A DNA stretch of 54,454 nucleotides, taken from IMG/VR virus record IMGVR_UViG_3300032892_000002, positions 1 through 54,454 of that record; one strand, 5' to 3'. Made by a program: the position numbers and the translations under genes. Below the pieces are notes generated by a model that saw only the letters and a program-made list of their open reading frames with translations, searched no databases and was not told the origin of the DNA. Of this stretch, positions 1 to 6,649 are shown piece after piece (the first letter of the stretch is position 1; every line of letters begins with the position of its first letter). This DNA comes from a virus.

Positions 1-492
1 CGTAAGGAGGGTGGGGAATCATACCGGCCTAGTGTTGGAACTTGTCGGTCAATTGACCGACAAGTTCCTTCCAATGGTTCTGCTCCAGCTCCCATCCCCT
101 TGGCACCTGCGCCGAAGGCGTCTCATGCCGGGTGGGAGGACCGGGCCGCTAGGAAGCTCGGGAATTTGGCCAGCCCCAAGACGATCAGACGTTTTGATGA
201 GGGCAGAGTAGCCGATGCACCTGAGACTCTCGCCAAGGTCGAGTCAGGCGAGATCACATCAGTTCAAGGGGCAGTCAGGGCGGCAGCGGCCGAGCTGGGT
301 ATCTCTGAGCCTGCCCCCATCCCCAAGTCGACTCTCAGTCGGCTCAGTCAGGCTACGTACGCCATCCGGCACGCTCATGAAGAACTGGATAGCCAGCTCG
401 GCGGTGCGACGATCAAAGAAGTGGTTTCGCAGCTGGACATACACGCCGAGGCTGTAGACGCATTCCGGGCTGCACTACAGGAACGTATCTAA
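1..492 (+). CDS. ParB-like protein, C-terminal part (probably cut by window edge)
   Basis: The frame is open from base 1 to a stop at 492, with no ATG or GTG in it before a TTG at 100, so the gene either enters from the left or starts at that TTG. The segment from about codon 55 (KTIRRFDEG, then a Lys-Val-Glu-Ser-Gly-Glu motif and an Ala-rich helix) resembles the end of the DNA-binding region of ParB/KorB-type proteins from phages and plasmids. The remainder is helical and acidic. Codon third positions are less GC-rich than in the next genes, mainly in the first 100 bases, which also hold a perfect palindrome. A role in partition or transcription control is inference; the nuclease/N-terminal domain is not in the window. 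Confidence 0.45.
   Translation, partial: RKEGGESYRPSVGTCRSIDRQVPSNGSAPAPIPLAPAPKASHAGWEDRAARKLGNLASPKTIRRFDEGRVADAPETLAKVESGEITSVQGAVRAAAAELGISEPAPIPKSTLSRLSQATYAIRHAHEELDSQLGGATIKEVVSQLDIHAEAVDAFRAALQERI
37..68. promoter_or_regulatory. 32-bp perfect palindrome, operator-like
   Basis: Each arm is 14 bases (GGAACTTGTCGGTC and its exact complement) around a central AATT. Perfect dyads of this length and shape are typical operators for dimeric regulators such as TetR-like proteins. It sits just upstream of the possible TTG start at 100, so it may control that gene. If the frame open from base 1 is translated, the palindrome would lie within coding sequence. Confidence 0.55.
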
Positions 493-505
493 GGCATCCC
501 GTCCG

Positions 506-658
506 ATGGATGACGACTCTCTCTGCGCCGAACGCGACCGCCTTCGGCGCGAAGCGAACGACGGCACCACATGCCGGGCCTGCACTCAGCACGTCCAGGT
601 CCACTGGCGCACCATCAACGGACCGATTAGAAGGTCTCATGGCATCCTGTGCATGTGA
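506..658 (+). CDS. small Cys-rich protein (50 aa)
   Basis: ATG at 506 opens a 50-residue frame ending at TGA 656-658. It is charged at the N-terminus (MDDDSLCAERDRLRRE) and carries a CRACTQH segment that could hold zinc with the following His. Third positions are mostly G or C, as in a translated actinobacterial gene. It overlaps the next gene by 20 bases in another frame, consistent with coupled translation. No function is recognised; small treble-clef or zinc-finger proteins of this kind are common among actinophage early genes. Confidence 0.55.
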   Translation: MDDDSLCAERDRLRREANDGTTCRACTQHVQVHWRTINGPIRRSHGILCM

Positions 659-911
659 CTTCGGTCATGGCTTGCGCACCTGCCATTGTGCGGCCTGCCA
701 TGAGACCTTCACTGGAGTCACTGCCTTTGATGCGCATCACGTCGAGAACGAAGACGGTGTCACCGTGTGCCTGGATCCAGCTACGGCGCTGAAGCCTGAC
801 GGATCTCTGAAATTCGCTGCCATCAGGCTCACGCCGGAAGCCAGCCTCGTCTGGGGCCGAGCGGCTGCGAAGGGCGGACCGGCCGCCCCGTGGGGCAGGG
901 GCGAAAAATGA
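639..911 (+). CDS. FDXHR-type putative zinc-binding protein
   Basis: The ATG at 639 is preceded by AGAAGG and gives a 90-residue protein. I prefer it to an earlier in-frame start at 510, which would cover the gene before. The core has CDFG, then CHCAACHETF and a phenylalanine-aspartate-x-His-His (FDAHH) motif, matching the FDXHR family of small phage zinc-binding proteins. That family has no established biochemical role; nucleic-acid or protein binding is a guess. The stop overlaps the next start as ATGA (908-911), so this belongs to one operon with the HTH gene. Confidence 0.75.
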   Translation: MASCACDFGHGLRTCHCAACHETFTGVTAFDAHHVENEDGVTVCLDPATALKPDGSLKFAAIRLTPEASLVWGRAAAKGGPAAPWGRGEK

Positions 912-1147
912 CACAGGCGCTGTCCCGCGACGAGGTGCTCGCGCTGCCACCTGTGATCGGCCTTCCAATGCTCGGCAAAGTCCTCGGCCTGTCCGAGGCG
1001 ACCGTCCGCGAGCGCGTCCGCCGTGGCGAGGTGCAGGCAATGGGTATCCGCGTGGTGAAGCTCGGCGCCCAGTGGCGCGTGATCACTGCCGACCTGCTCA
1101 CGGTGCTCGGCCTGGTGGACGTCCCTGACCCCCCTTCGCGCGTGTAA
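908..1147 (+). CDS. excisionase-like helix-turn-helix DNA-binding protein
   Basis: A 79-residue protein starting at the ATG inside the ATGA overlap with the previous gene. Residues about 18-60 (LPMLGKVLGLSEATVRERV, then a wing-like segment with VKLGAQWRVI) fit the HTH_17/MerR-like fold of excisionases and small phage regulators: a helix entering at 'LGLSEATV', a recognition helix, and a short hairpin reading a site. It could act as a recombination directionality factor or a transcription regulator. No integrase is visible, so the excisionase label describes the fold only. Confidence 0.7.
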   Translation: MTQALSRDEVLALPPVIGLPMLGKVLGLSEATVRERVRRGEVQAMGIRVVKLGAQWRVITADLLTVLGLVDVPDPPSRV

Positions 1148-1156
1148 GAAGAGACC

Positions 1157-1672
1157 ATGAACAAGTCTGAGACGGCGATCCTGCTCGGTGATCTGGCCCG
1201 CTACGACCTGCGCCGGTTCGGCGACGACGACGTGCTCGCCTGGCAGGAAGCCCTCCACGATGTCGCCTACGAAAACGCCCGTTCGGCTGTCGTCGCCTAC
1301 TACCGGGACCACCGGGACCGGGCCATGCCGTCGGACATCCGCAAAGCCGCACAGCTGGCCGCCGACGACCGCGCCGCGCACGCATCCTGGTCCGGTGACG
1401 GCGGCGCCGGCTGCGGTCTCAGCGGCTGCCGCTGCACCCACACCACACCCTGCGATCGCGGCTGGATCGACGCGTCCACCATCATCCATGAGATCGTGGA
1501 CCACAAGACGGGTGAGGTGAGTTCGCGCCGCGAGTACGATGCGGTGCAGCCGTGCCCTATCTGCAAACCGGCGCGGGTGGTGAATGACGGCGAGTCGCGG
1601 GACGCGTGGCTTGGGCGGCTGCGGTCGCAGAACATGTCGTGGCAATCCCGCCAGCGGCAAGGAGCAGCTTAA
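1157..1672 (+). CDS. phage replication-like protein with Cys-rich C-terminus
   Basis: 171 residues from ATG 1157. The N-terminal 75 residues form a helical unit (DLARYDLRRFGDDDVLAWQE, later YYRDHRDRAMPSDIRK) of the kind found in actinophage proteins resembling helicase loaders or replisome organisers (G39P-like). The second half has several Cys/His groups (CGLSGCRCTH, CDRGW, CPICKPAR) that could bind zinc. A role in phage DNA replication is inferred from this architecture and early position. No helicase or primase partner is in the window, so it may lie to the left. Confidence 0.55.
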   Translation: MNKSETAILLGDLARYDLRRFGDDDVLAWQEALHDVAYENARSAVVAYYRDHRDRAMPSDIRKAAQLAADDRAAHASWSGDGGAGCGLSGCRCTHTTPCDRGWIDASTIIHEIVDHKTGEVSSRREYDAVQPCPICKPARVVNDGESRDAWLGRLRSQNMSWQSRQRQGAA

Positions 1673-1741
1673 GCCATGAGCCGTACCTAGCCGCGATGAC
1701 GGCAAGCTGAATCGACGACTGCGGAGGAAGGCGAAACCGGG

Positions 1742-2089
1742 ATGGTAAGCACATCGGGAAGCGTTTCATCTGACCGCCTACGCGAGGCACGCGAGTACCT
1801 TGGCTTCCACCTAGAAGACGTCGCCCAGGCCACAGGCTGGCCGCAAGCCCGGATCGCTGCACTGGAAGACGGCACGTCGACCCGTATCACCGGGGCGGAG
1901 CTGCGGAAACTGAGCCGTCTTTACCGCCGCCCCGTTACGTGGCTCCAAGGTGAGACCACGTTCACACCGGATGCCGGTTTTCTGCAGAAGCTCGAAGACC
2001 TGACCGACGGTGACCGTGAGGCGGTGCTGAGTTTCGCGGAATGGCTTCAAGGTGCGGGACCGCCGGGACCGCCGGATACGCGGCGGTGA
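1742..2089 (+). CDS. XRE-family transcriptional regulator
   Basis: 115 residues. Residues about 11-60 form a helix-turn-helix of the Cro/CI (XRE) type: DRLREAREYLGFHLEDVAQ, ATGWPQARIAALEDG, then AELRKLSRLYRRPV, which is typical of repressor/antitoxin-like regulators. The C-terminal helix (LTDGDREAVLSFAEWLQ) resembles the tail of small repressors. It probably acts as a dimeric repressor of a phage promoter. A GGAGG lies 14 bases before the ATG, rather far but usable. It is translationally coupled to the next small membrane-protein gene. Confidence 0.8.
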   Translation: MVSTSGSVSSDRLREAREYLGFHLEDVAQATGWPQARIAALEDGTSTRITGAELRKLSRLYRRPVTWLQGETTFTPDAGFLQKLEDLTDGDREAVLSFAEWLQGAGPPGPPDTRR

Positions 2090-2247
2090 GTGTGCTTGCG
2101 GCGGCTGGTCATCAGTCCGGCACCAACGAGGTCGTGTTCATCGCCGTAGCCGCCGCGGCAGCGCTCGCCTGGATCTTCGGTCGCCGCCGCCGTGTCAAAG
2201 TCAAGGCACATACGAGGAAAGCGCCGCGCCGTAGATGGCACTGGTGA
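2086..2247 (+). CDS. small single-pass membrane protein
   Basis: I chose GTG at 2086 because it overlaps the previous stop as GTGA; an in-frame ATG at 2041 lies inside the upstream gene. The 53-residue product has a hydrophobic helix (VVFIAVAAAAALAWIF) followed by a strongly basic tail (GRRRRVKVKAHTRKAPRRRW), predicting one membrane span with the basic end in the cytoplasm. No family is recognised. Confidence 0.55.
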   Translation: MSVLAAAGHQSGTNEVVFIAVAAAAALAWIFGRRRRVKVKAHTRKAPRRRWHW

Positions 2248-2264
2248 GCATGGTAAGGTCAACC

Positions 2265-2492
2265 ATGACCGTCGCTGAGCTTGAAGCCCGTATCTGGGCC
2301 ATCACCGGCCGTGAACTCACCGGCACCCAAGTAGACGCCATCGTCGCCGCAGTGCAGGAGTACGCCGCTGATCTGGCGCCGAAACCGTCGCGGCGGGTGC
2401 TGCATCACAGCGGTGATGTGGACTTGCACCCGCTGATCGGCGCCCTCGCCGACGCGATGCTCAGCGAACCAACGCCGCAACTGGAAGGATGA
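2265..2492 (+). CDS. hypothetical protein (75 aa)
   Basis: The start at 2265 (MTVAELEARIWAITGREL) follows a GTAAGG seven bases upstream; in-frame starts at 2235 and 2250 are possible. The N-terminal half is a helical unit and the C-terminal half is His/Asp-rich (LHHSGDVDLHPLIGALADAM). Not assigned to a family. It follows the small membrane-protein gene closely and is the last clear gene before the terminator at 2570. Confidence 0.55.
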   Translation: MTVAELEARIWAITGRELTGTQVDAIVAAVQEYAADLAPKPSRRVLHHSGDVDLHPLIGALADAMLSEPTPQLEG

Positions 2493-2497
2493 CCATC

Positions 2498-2554
2498 ATG
2501 CAGATCAACAAGGAAACCGGCGAAGCCGCTCAGGTGTGGCCCTCGCTGATTTGA
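2498..2554 (+). CDS. possible 18-codon ORF
   Basis: ATG at 2498 gives an 18-residue peptide (MQINKETGEAAQVWPSLI). An AAGGA lies about ten bases upstream. It sits directly between the previous gene and the terminator. Too short to judge by composition; it may be a real small protein or chance. Confidence 0.25.
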   Translation: MQINKETGEAAQVWPSLI

Positions 2555-2569
2555 TGCCAGCAACGACAA

Positions 2570-2606
2570 GGAAGCCCCCCAGGGCTGAGCAGCCTGGGGG
2601 GCTTCC
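2570..2606. terminator. strong bidirectional stem-loop terminator
   Basis: Perfect 14-base arms (GGAAGCCCCCCAGG at 2570-2583 and its complement at 2593-2606) enclose a 9-base loop. It lies between the convergent plus-strand early operon and the minus-strand protease gene and could end transcription from both sides. No T-run follows, as is usual in high-GC actinobacteria. Confidence 0.85.
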
Positions 2607-2630
2607 GAACATCGCCGCTAGGTTAGCGGA

Positions 2631-4499
2631 TCAGGGAACGGTGTAATGCTCGTTCGGGGTGTTCACACACGACCAGATGATCTGCTGCACCCCCGCCGCC
2701 GTGCTGTACCCCGGATCGTTCAGGCATTTACCTGAGTGCGGGTTCCGGATCTCACCGTTGGCAAGATGGACCCACACATCGTTCCACGGCACCGCACCCG
2801 ACGGGCACGACCACACGATCACCTTGGCGCCGTTCACCACGGACGCGTACTGGATGTTCATGCAATGACCCAGAACCTGGTAGGTGCCGTTAGCGGCGAG
2901 GGTCCACCGTTGCGCGCCGGTGCCGTCGCACCACCACAGGTTGACCTTGGCGCCGGGTCCGCCGCTGAAGTAGTCGTCGAGGCATTTGCCGCCGTATCCG
3001 TGGATCGGACCGACCGGCGGCGGTGGGGTGGTGTAGGTGAAGTGGTCCGCTGCGACCGGCGCTGAGGTGCCGCCCGAAGTGGTGACCCGCACATCGACGG
3101 TCCCTGCTGTGTGTGCCGGGGATGTCGCCGCACACGACGTCGCCGAGCACGACACCCCTGCGGCTGGGGTGGTGCCGAACTGCACCGACCCAGCCGCGAG
3201 GTTCGTCCCGGAGACTGTCACGTGAGTACCGCCAGCAGACGGCCCCGACGTGGGGGTGACACCGGTCACGACAGGCGCAGGGGTCACGCACCCGGTTGCG
3301 GTGAATGCGCACACCCCTTCCGGTGTGCCCCACCCCGTCGGCCCGTCATACCCGGTCGTCCCGGTGCACAGATACGCGGGGGAACATGACCCGTTCGACC
3401 CTGTGGTGATGTCGTTGATACTTGCCGCAGTGTGGTTGGCGTACGGATAGCTGGCCGGGTTCGCCGACGGCGCCGGCGGCCCGGCGAGCGCGTACACGGA
3501 CGCGATGATCGGCGACGCGGCGCTGGTACCGCCGACCACCATCCACGGCTCAGGGAACCCCAGCGTGTTCGGATACGAGTCATACACCGCAACCCCCGTG
3601 TCGGGGTCCGCGACCGCCGCCACATCGGTGTCGGTCCGGTTTGAGCAGCCGCTGTCATGCTGCCACGACGGCTTCGTTTCCTGGCTCGAGCAGCCGGACC
3701 CGGTGCCGGTCCACACCGTTTCGGTCCAGCCGCGTCCGCCGCCACCTCGGGTCAGCGATGTGCCGCCGACCGCAACCACCCCGGGTGATGCGGCCGGGTA
3801 GGTGGTGCCGTAGCCGCTGTCACCTGCGGATGCGGTGACCGCGACACCGGGGTGGGTGTAGAACGGGTCGAGGGTTGTTTCGCCGGGGAACTCGCCGCCG
3901 CTGGCGCCGTAGGAGTTGGAAACGTATTTCGCGCCGAGCGTTGTCGCAGCGGTGTCCGCTGCGGTGGCGAGGTCGGTGAGCCCAGCGGAGTCAGCTTCGA
4001 CGAGGTCTATGGTGCATAGTGGGCAGATCGCGGACACCATGTCGACGTCGAGGGATTCTTCGACTTCCCACCCTCCGGACGGATCCACCGCCGCTGGTGG
4101 CGGTCCGCCGGTCTGGCCGTACAGGTGGACGCTGGTGGCGGGGAGCCCGTAGGTGGACCGGTAGGTGTTCAGGTCGGCCTGGGCGTTTGGGTTGTGGTAG
4201 GCGTCGACGATCGCGACGGCCTGCCCGGCGCCGCCGGCTGGCAGGGCGTACGCGGATTTGAGGTCGGCGGGGCCGTATCCGGCTGGGACGCCGGGGGTGG
4301 TGGCGGGGACGGCGGTGGTGCGGACCAGGACGAGGCAGTCAGCGATGTGCGCAGCTTTGCTGGTGCACGCGGGTTTGTAGCTGACTGGCAGATGCGCAGT
4401 GGTGGTCGCGGCCATCGCGGTTGCCGTGGTCGCAGCTACGGCAACGACTAGCAGCAGGACGGCGGCGGCGGCTGTTTCCCTGAGGAACCTGTTCAACAT
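2631..4499 (-). CDS. secreted S53 (sedolisin) peptidase with IPT and ricin-B-type lectin domains
   Basis: Start ATG 4499 is preceded by GGAAGGG and gives 622 residues beginning with a signal peptide (MLNRFLRETAAAAVLLLVVA...). The peptidase domain (about 70-400) shows the S53 catalytic set: Glu147 and Asp151 in EESLD, the oxyanion Asp227 in SAGDSGYG and Ser326 in GGTSAASP. The long activation propeptide usual in the family looks short or missing. A TIG/IPT immunoglobulin-like domain follows (about 410-490; VTPTSGPSAGGTHVTV), then a Cys-rich ricin-B/CBM13 domain with QRW-type repeats (about 497-622). It is probably exported and binds glycans while degrading protein at acid pH. It is a host-type exoenzyme, standing alone on the minus strand between two plus-strand operons, so probably acquired. 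Confidence 0.9.
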   Translation of the reverse strand: MLNRFLRETAAAAVLLLVVAVAATTATAMAATTTAHLPVSYKPACTSKAAHIADCLVLVRTTAVPATTPGVPAGYGPADLKSAYALPAGGAGQAVAIVDAYHNPNAQADLNTYRSTYGLPATSVHLYGQTGGPPPAAVDPSGGWEVEESLDVDMVSAICPLCTIDLVEADSAGLTDLATAADTAATTLGAKYVSNSYGASGGEFPGETTLDPFYTHPGVAVTASAGDSGYGTTYPAASPGVVAVGGTSLTRGGGGRGWTETVWTGTGSGCSSQETKPSWQHDSGCSNRTDTDVAAVADPDTGVAVYDSYPNTLGFPEPWMVVGGTSAASPIIASVYALAGPPAPSANPASYPYANHTAASINDITTGSNGSCSPAYLCTGTTGYDGPTGWGTPEGVCAFTATGCVTPAPVVTGVTPTSGPSAGGTHVTVSGTNLAAGSVQFGTTPAAGVSCSATSCAATSPAHTAGTVDVRVTTSGGTSAPVAADHFTYTTPPPPVGPIHGYGGKCLDDYFSGGPGAKVNLWWCDGTGAQRWTLAANGTYQVLGHCMNIQYASVVNGAKVIVWSCPSGAVPWNDVWVHLANGEIRNPHSGKCLNDPGYSTAAGVQQIIWSCVNTPNEHYTVP

Positions 4500-4607
4500 G
4501 TGCCCTTCCGGTAGCGGGTGTGTTGCGTGCATATCCTGACACTCGCGCGGAAGTTCTGTGCGGCCAGCAGATGACATCCCAGGACCGCAGTCGTGCGGGG
4601 CTGGTTC

Positions 4608-5051
4608 TCAGCGGCGGCGGGACCGCCCGGGGATGTTGAACCGGCGGTCCACCGGCTGCGGGCAATCCACCCCCGGATCACCCGCGAACCACGCCCACAA
4701 CGCCTCAGTCAGCGCGTTCAGGCTCGGGAACCCGGCCGCTTTCGCGGCGCTGGTCGCCCGCTGGTCCACGTTTTCGGTGTGGAACGTTACCGTCCGCCGC
4801 CAGCTAGCCGACCCGTCACGGCGGCGGTACGCAACCGACGCGCCGTTCTCAGCGACCGGGGTGTCGGCGAGGAATTGAGCGACGGCGCGTGGGTTGGACG
4901 CGAGGATCTGCCAGAACACAATGGTCGGTTCTGATAGTCCGGAGTATCCCGCTTCGCGGGCAGCGGCCCGGGCGGCGTCGGTGAGGCTGGTGTCGAGGTC
5001 CCGGCCGCGTACAAACACCCCGTAGGGGTTGTGGTGCCTTTCGGTGGCCAC
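4608..5051 (-). CDS. hypothetical protein with possible ribbon-helix-helix C-terminus
   Basis: GTG 5051 follows AAGGGGA at a good distance and gives 147 residues; an in-frame ATG at 5081 lacks a ribosome site. From residue about 85 a short strand (RRTVTFH) is followed by two helices (VDQRATSAAKAAG and SLNALTEALWAWF), the order expected of a ribbon-helix-helix DNA-binding domain. The N-terminal part is unassigned. If it is a repressor, the CTAG/AGCT-rich divergent region just upstream would be its likely target. Confidence 0.5.
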   Translation of the reverse strand: MATERHHNPYGVFVRGRDLDTSLTDAARAAAREAGYSGLSEPTIVFWQILASNPRAVAQFLADTPVAENGASVAYRRRDGSASWRRTVTFHTENVDQRATSAAKAAGFPSLNALTEALWAWFAGDPGVDCPQPVDRRFNIPGRSRRR

Positions 5052-5188
5052 GGCAGGTCCCCTTTCGTCGCGGATAGCCACGATGCTAGCATTTAGCTAA
5101 CCTGCCTAGCTGTTCGCCGACCCCCCCACGGCCGTGACCATCCCTCAGCAGCTGGGCAGGCTTCTATGTGCGGCGAAGGAGGCATGTG
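5052..5188. promoter_or_regulatory. divergent intergenic region with CTAGC/TTAGCTAA dyads
   Basis: This gap separates the minus-strand 147-residue gene from the plus-strand WhiB gene, so it should hold two promoters. It is locally less GC-rich and contains the dyads GCTAGC (5085-5090) and TTAGCTAA (5093-5100), with a further CTAGC around 5106. On the minus strand TAGCAT could be a -10 element. The closely spaced dyads look like operator sites. Promoter positions are not certain. Confidence 0.4.
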
Positions 5189-5527
5189 GTGGCTGTGTTC
5201 AGCCCGGAAGGCGACCGGGTGCCGCATCCTGATGTGTGGAAGCATGCTGCGGCGTGCCGCGACGCTGATCTGAGCCTGTTTTTCGGGGTTGATGGGGAAC
5301 GGCGGACGGTGCGGCGGGCGCGGCTGGCGGAGGCGCTGACGTTCTGCGGCCGGTGCCCGGTGGTGGTGCAGTGCCGGGAATGGTCGATGTGGTCGCCGGA
5401 GAAAACGGGTGTGTGGGGTGGGCTGGACACGGACGCGAAACCGGATGACGGGTCGGTGGAGAATGAGTGGCAGCGGATCCGGCGGAGCCGTCAGCGGCGG
5501 GCGTTGTATGCGGCGGAGGCGTCGTGA
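5189..5527 (+). CDS. WhiB-family iron-sulfur transcriptional regulator
   Basis: A textbook AAGGAGG (5176-5182) favours GTG 5189 over an upstream GTG at 5168. The 112-residue product has the WhiB signature: a first Cys in 'AAACRDAD', a Cys-x2-Cys-x5-Cys group in FCGRCPVVVQC, and the GVWGG turn, followed by a basic tail (RIRRSRQRRALY). In this family four Cys residues hold a [4Fe-4S] cluster and the protein partners the primary sigma factor. Phage-borne WhiB proteins can alter host gene expression or superinfection. The next gene overlaps its stop by GTGA. Confidence 0.93.
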   Translation: MAVFSPEGDRVPHPDVWKHAAACRDADLSLFFGVDGERRTVRRARLAEALTFCGRCPVVVQCREWSMWSPEKTGVWGGLDTDAKPDDGSVENEWQRIRRSRQRRALYAAEAS

Positions 5528-5730
5528 CGTCGCCGCTGTGGGTCACCGCGGCGGCGTTTTTTGCGGGTTGCTGCTGGGTGGTGTGGACGGCAGCGGCGTC
5601 GTATGCGGTGCTGGCAGCGGACCGGGTGTGGCGCCGCAATCGGTGTCAGCGGACTGGTTTGGTGTATGCGGCGGAGCTGGATGAGGACCTGGCGATCCTG
5701 CGGGCCCGGCGCAGGTTCCGGGGCGGTTGA
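5524..5730 (+). CDS. small membrane protein
   Basis: GTG 5524 overlaps the WhiB stop as GTGA, which sets the start. The 68-residue product has one hydrophobic helix (LWVTAAAFFAGCCWVVW, continuing into a short Ala/Tyr-rich stretch) and a basic, helical C-terminus (YAAELDEDLAILRARRRFRGG). It is co-transcribed with the WhiB gene. Family not recognised. Confidence 0.6.
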   Translation: MTSPLWVTAAAFFAGCCWVVWTAAASYAVLAADRVWRRNRCQRTGLVYAAELDEDLAILRARRRFRGG

Positions 5731-5760
5731 CATCGGCGCCGGGGTGGTAAATCCTACCAA
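5727..5760 (+). promoter_or_regulatory. candidate promoter with small overlapping dyad
   Basis: A perfect TTGACA (5727-5732) overlaps the stop of the previous gene. About 15-17 bases on lies the AT-richer TAAATCCTA, which could serve as a -10. A dyad TGGTA-N5-TACCA (5745-5759) covers that point and could be an operator. It would drive the operon beginning at 5851. Confidence 0.4.
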
Positions 5761-5784
5761 GTGGATAGCCACACACCTGTAGAC

Positions 5785-5833
5785 GTGCGGGCCCGGCCCA
5801 TTCCGTTCCCCCGGGCGGTCCCCGGGCCCGCAC
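5785..5833 (+). promoter_or_regulatory. leader stem-loop before the 5851 operon
   Basis: Perfect 12-base arms (GTGCGGGCCCGG at 5785-5796 and its complement at 5822-5833) enclose 25 bases. The second arm ends 17 bases before the start codon at 5851, near the ribosome site AAAGGGA. It may be an intrinsic terminator/attenuator, or a hairpin controlling translation. Confidence 0.55.
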
Positions 5834-5850
5834 CCAAGAAAGGGAAGATC

Positions 5851-6048
5851 ATGGATTCGGTTGTGAGCTGCGGCGAATGCGGCAACGAAGCCCCAGCGCA
5901 GTCCGATGAGATCCGCTACGTCGCGGACCCCGACGAAGCGCACTGGGAATGCACCGACTACGACGCATGCGCCGACCGCCAGCTCGACGCCATGCACCAG
6001 CCGCACCCCGGCGAGATGGATGACCTGTTCTCCGGCGAGATCATCTGA
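5851..6048 (+). CDS. small Cys-rich protein, zinc-ribbon-like
   Basis: ATG 5851 is preceded by AAAGGGA and gives 65 acidic residues. A CGECGNE knuckle near the N-terminus, followed about 30 residues later by two more Cys (WECTDYDACADR), suggests one zinc site. No enzymatic motif. The stop overlaps the next start as TGATG. Binding to nucleic acid or to a host protein is possible but not shown. Confidence 0.6.
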   Translation: MDSVVSCGECGNEAPAQSDEIRYVADPDEAHWECTDYDACADRQLDAMHQPHPGEMDDLFSGEII

Positions 6049-6164
6049 TGGCCACCAACAAGGGTGTCGCCTGGCCCGACGGTGAAGACAAGGCGATCCG
6101 GGTTCTGTACGACAAACAGCAAAGCCAGTCACAAACTGGCACCACCGGGAAGGACGGAAAGTGA
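6048..6164 (+). CDS. small hypothetical protein (38 aa)
   Basis: The start is in a TGATG junction with the previous stop and the end is in a GTGA junction with the next gene, so this 38-residue frame fills the operon without gaps. The product is hydrophilic (MATNKGVAWPDGEDKAIRVL, then a Gln/Ser/Thr-rich tail). Function unknown. The tight coupling on both sides is the main evidence that it is translated. Confidence 0.6.
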   Translation: MATNKGVAWPDGEDKAIRVLYDKQQSQSQTGTTGKDGK

Positions 6165-6580
6165 CCAACAGCCCACAGCATGTGTCGCGTGGCTACCGCT
6201 GGTACCTGGCGAGCGGCGTGATCCCCGGCCGGAACTGCCCGCACCTGGACTGTGTCGAGTTCGCCGCCGACGGCGCCGAGGTGCTGATCTCGGACACGAA
6301 GGTACGCGAGGAGCACATTCTGCGGGTGCCGCGTCACATCGCCGCCGAGTTCCTGGCCGACATCAAGAACGGTCACTACGACGGGAACGGCTATATCACG
6401 ACCGGTGAGCTGAACGTGGAGCTGCGGGACAGTCCAAACCGGCGGGCGGTGCTGTTCATGTTCCCGAGTTTCGACCGGACGCGGTTGGTGTTCGACCGGG
6501 CGGAGTGGCTGGTGTTCACGGGTGGGGTGAAGTCCGGCGAGTTCGACCATCTGGTGATGGCTGAGGACGCGTACGCCTGA
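6161..6580 (+). CDS. protein with two DUF397-like domains
   Basis: 139 residues from GTG 6161 (GTGA overlap). The second half (FDRAEWLVFTGGVKSGEFD) matches the hallmark end of DUF397, a small domain abundant in Streptomyces and encoded near XRE regulators of the WhiJ/BldB systems. The first half (CVEFAADGAEVLISDTKV, then FLADIKNGHYD) reads as a second, more divergent copy, so the protein looks like a tandem duplication. DUF397 proteins probably act as small partners of XRE regulators; here a candidate XRE protein is encoded at 1742. Ends just before the second terminator. Confidence 0.65.
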   Translation: MTNSPQHVSRGYRWYLASGVIPGRNCPHLDCVEFAADGAEVLISDTKVREEHILRVPRHIAAEFLADIKNGHYDGNGYITTGELNVELRDSPNRRAVLFMFPSFDRTRLVFDRAEWLVFTGGVKSGEFDHLVMAEDAYA

Positions 6581-6593
6581 CCCTGGAAAAGCA

Positions 6594-6639
6594 AGATAGG
6601 CCCCTAGCCTAGCGGTGATGCCGGGCTAGGGGCCTATCT
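6594..6639. terminator. strong bidirectional stem-loop terminator
   Basis: Perfect 16-base arms (AGATAGGCCCCTAGCC at 6594-6609 and its complement at 6624-6639) with a 14-base loop. It lies between the plus-strand DUF397 operon and the end of the minus-strand late region, and probably closes both. Confidence 0.9.
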
Positions 6640-6649
6640 GTGTTTGTGC

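Noticed and set aside
737-1705. 322-codon minus-strand frame over the early operon
   Set aside because: Opposes four coupled plus-strand genes with family matches.
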